Shown here piece by piece: positions 5,239 to 5,875 of a stretch of DNA of 5,875 nucleotides. Position numbers and translations under genes: made by a program. Source of the DNA: Candidatus Peribacteraceae bacterium (GTDB taxonomy: Bacteria > Patescibacteriota > Gracilibacteria > Peribacterales > Peribacteraceae); the NCBI GenBank assembly GCA_028717505.1, contig JAQUNQ010000070.1, positions 1 through 5,875 of the forward strand. Direction: 5' to 3'. Within the stretch, counting starts at the first letter, position 1; each line of letters opens with the position of its first letter. The notes under the pieces are model-generated. The model saw nothing but the letters and a program-made list of their open reading frames with translations, searched no databases and had not been told where the DNA came from.

Positions 5239-5314
5239 CCCCACAGCGCTCACAGGTGACGAGTGCGGCAGGGCATTCTCAAAAAAATCTCTGTGCGACC
5301 CTGCCCCTCCTCTG

Positions 5315-5320
5315 TACCAT
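5315..5320 (+). promoter_or_regulatory. Candidate -10 box (TACCAT) before the gene at 5328
   Basis: TACCAT (4 of 6 consensus) ends seven bases before the ATG at 5328, so initiation would fall at or next to the start codon. No -35 match and no Shine-Dalgarno sequence are seen. The whole divergent gap 5223-5327 shows no other clear signal beyond a seven-A run at 5281-5287. Confidence 0.3.
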
Positions 5321-5327
5321 ACCGTCG

Positions 5328-5875
5328 ATGTCCGACATGGAAGGTTTCTCACAGGGTGCCCCCAGCGAAGGTGCTGCGGGCGGCATGGAGGAGCTGAGCG
5401 AGGAGGCGAAGCAGCGCTTCGCCGCCGCAGCGGCGGCCATGCAGCAGATCCGGCGCGAGGAGAAGAAGAGCAAGCGCCGCGATGACCAGGTCGCACAGGC
5501 CATCATCCAGTTCCTCAGCGATGACCGGCACACGCACCTCTTCGTGCTCGTCTCCCGCCTCGTCGCGCGCGACTGCCCCAGCATCTTCATCCTCGCCATT
5601 CTTTCCCTCATCCACGAGAACAGCCTCACGACGGTACAGGAGTACCTGAAGGAGGCGGCGGGCAAGACGGCAGAGGAGGAGCTCGACACCTCCATGACCG
5701 TGATGCGCTCGCGGGAGCTCAACGAGGAGGGAAACCGCAGGCTCGTGACCTGGATCGGGCGCATGCAACTCGTCCTCTCGCTCGACCCCAAGGGCATCCT
5801 TCTCCGGCTCATGCTCGACGAGCGGAACATCGACGGCACCGTGCTGCAGCTCACCACATTCGTGCTGCAGGAGTT
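5328..5875 (+). CDS. Hypothetical protein, 3' end outside window
   Basis: The frame is open from the ATG at 5328 to the right edge (182 codons, no stop). I do not recognise the family. Residues 1-20 are a Gly/Ser/Met-rich, probably disordered start. Residues 21-52 form a strongly charged, Ala-rich helix (EELSEEAKQRFAAAAAAM, then a run of Arg, Glu and Lys). Residues 53-98 are predicted helical and amphipathic with a hydrophobic stretch (SIFILAILSLI, 85-95). Residues 99-182 continue as alternating charged and hydrophobic helices (LTTVQEYLKEAA, then LVTWIGRMQLVLSL and VLQLTTFVLQ). There is no signal peptide or clear membrane span, so it is probably cytoplasmic. The in-frame ATG at 5337 is an alternative start. 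Codon usage matches its neighbours (C/G-ending codons), and the antisense frames over it show no recognisable domain. Confidence 0.75.
   Translation, partial: MSDMEGFSQGAPSEGAAGGMEELSEEAKQRFAAAAAAMQQIRREEKKSKRRDDQVAQAIIQFLSDDRHTHLFVLVSRLVARDCPSIFILAILSLIHENSLTTVQEYLKEAAGKTAEEELDTSMTVMRSRELNEEGNRRLVTWIGRMQLVLSLDPKGILLRLMLDERNIDGTVLQLTTFVLQE

Overview
The window reads as ordinary chromosomal DNA from a GC-rich bacterium with a peptidoglycan wall and the standard stop-codon set (TGA, TAA and TAG all end genes, so TGA is not recoded). Several traits suggest a Candidate Phyla Radiation lineage, perhaps Peregrinibacteria/Peribacteria-like: exported proteins with a poly-serine linker, a sortase-type LPQTG tail, S-layer homology repeats, compact genes and start codons without Shine-Dalgarno sequences. 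This placement is inference and no single gene here proves it.

Layout from left to right. (1) Bases 3-206 hold the 3' end of a gene that looks like the C-terminus of PurL (purine synthesis). (2) A near-consensus promoter (TTGACA, 17-bp spacer, TTAAAT with an extended -10) drives a secreted protein (287-1417) with a signal peptide, a PEGA-like domain, a nine-serine linker, a DUF11-like domain and an LPQTG cell-wall sorting signal. (3) A strong hairpin (core 1443-1470) separates it from a second secreted protein (1510-2826). That protein has the same N-terminal architecture but ends in S-layer homology (SLH) repeats. (4) murC, the muramate-alanine ligase of peptidoglycan synthesis, runs on the minus strand (4103 to 2823) and overlaps the SLH gene by the two stop codons. 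(5) Bases 4104-4332 carry the murC promoter and three inverted repeats. (6) An initiator tRNA-fMet with encoded CCA lies on the minus strand (4409 to 4333). (7) rpmA (ribosomal protein bL27) runs divergently on the plus strand (4478-4765) and converges on an FtsB/DivIC-like division gene (5222 to 4776, minus). (8) A divergent gene of unknown function starts at 5328 and runs off the right edge.

The common theme is the cell envelope (two surface proteins, MurC, FtsB-like) together with translation housekeeping (initiator tRNA, bL27). I see no mobile element, CRISPR array, toxin-antitoxin or defence system. The features most worth a second look are the two paralogous surface proteins that share an N-terminus and a conserved cysteine pair but use different anchoring modules. 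Next come a recurring TANNNT box 6-10 bases before four start codons, which suggests leaderless transcripts, the A29:U41 pair in the initiator tRNA, and a tandem pair of GCAT-loop hairpins next to that tRNA.
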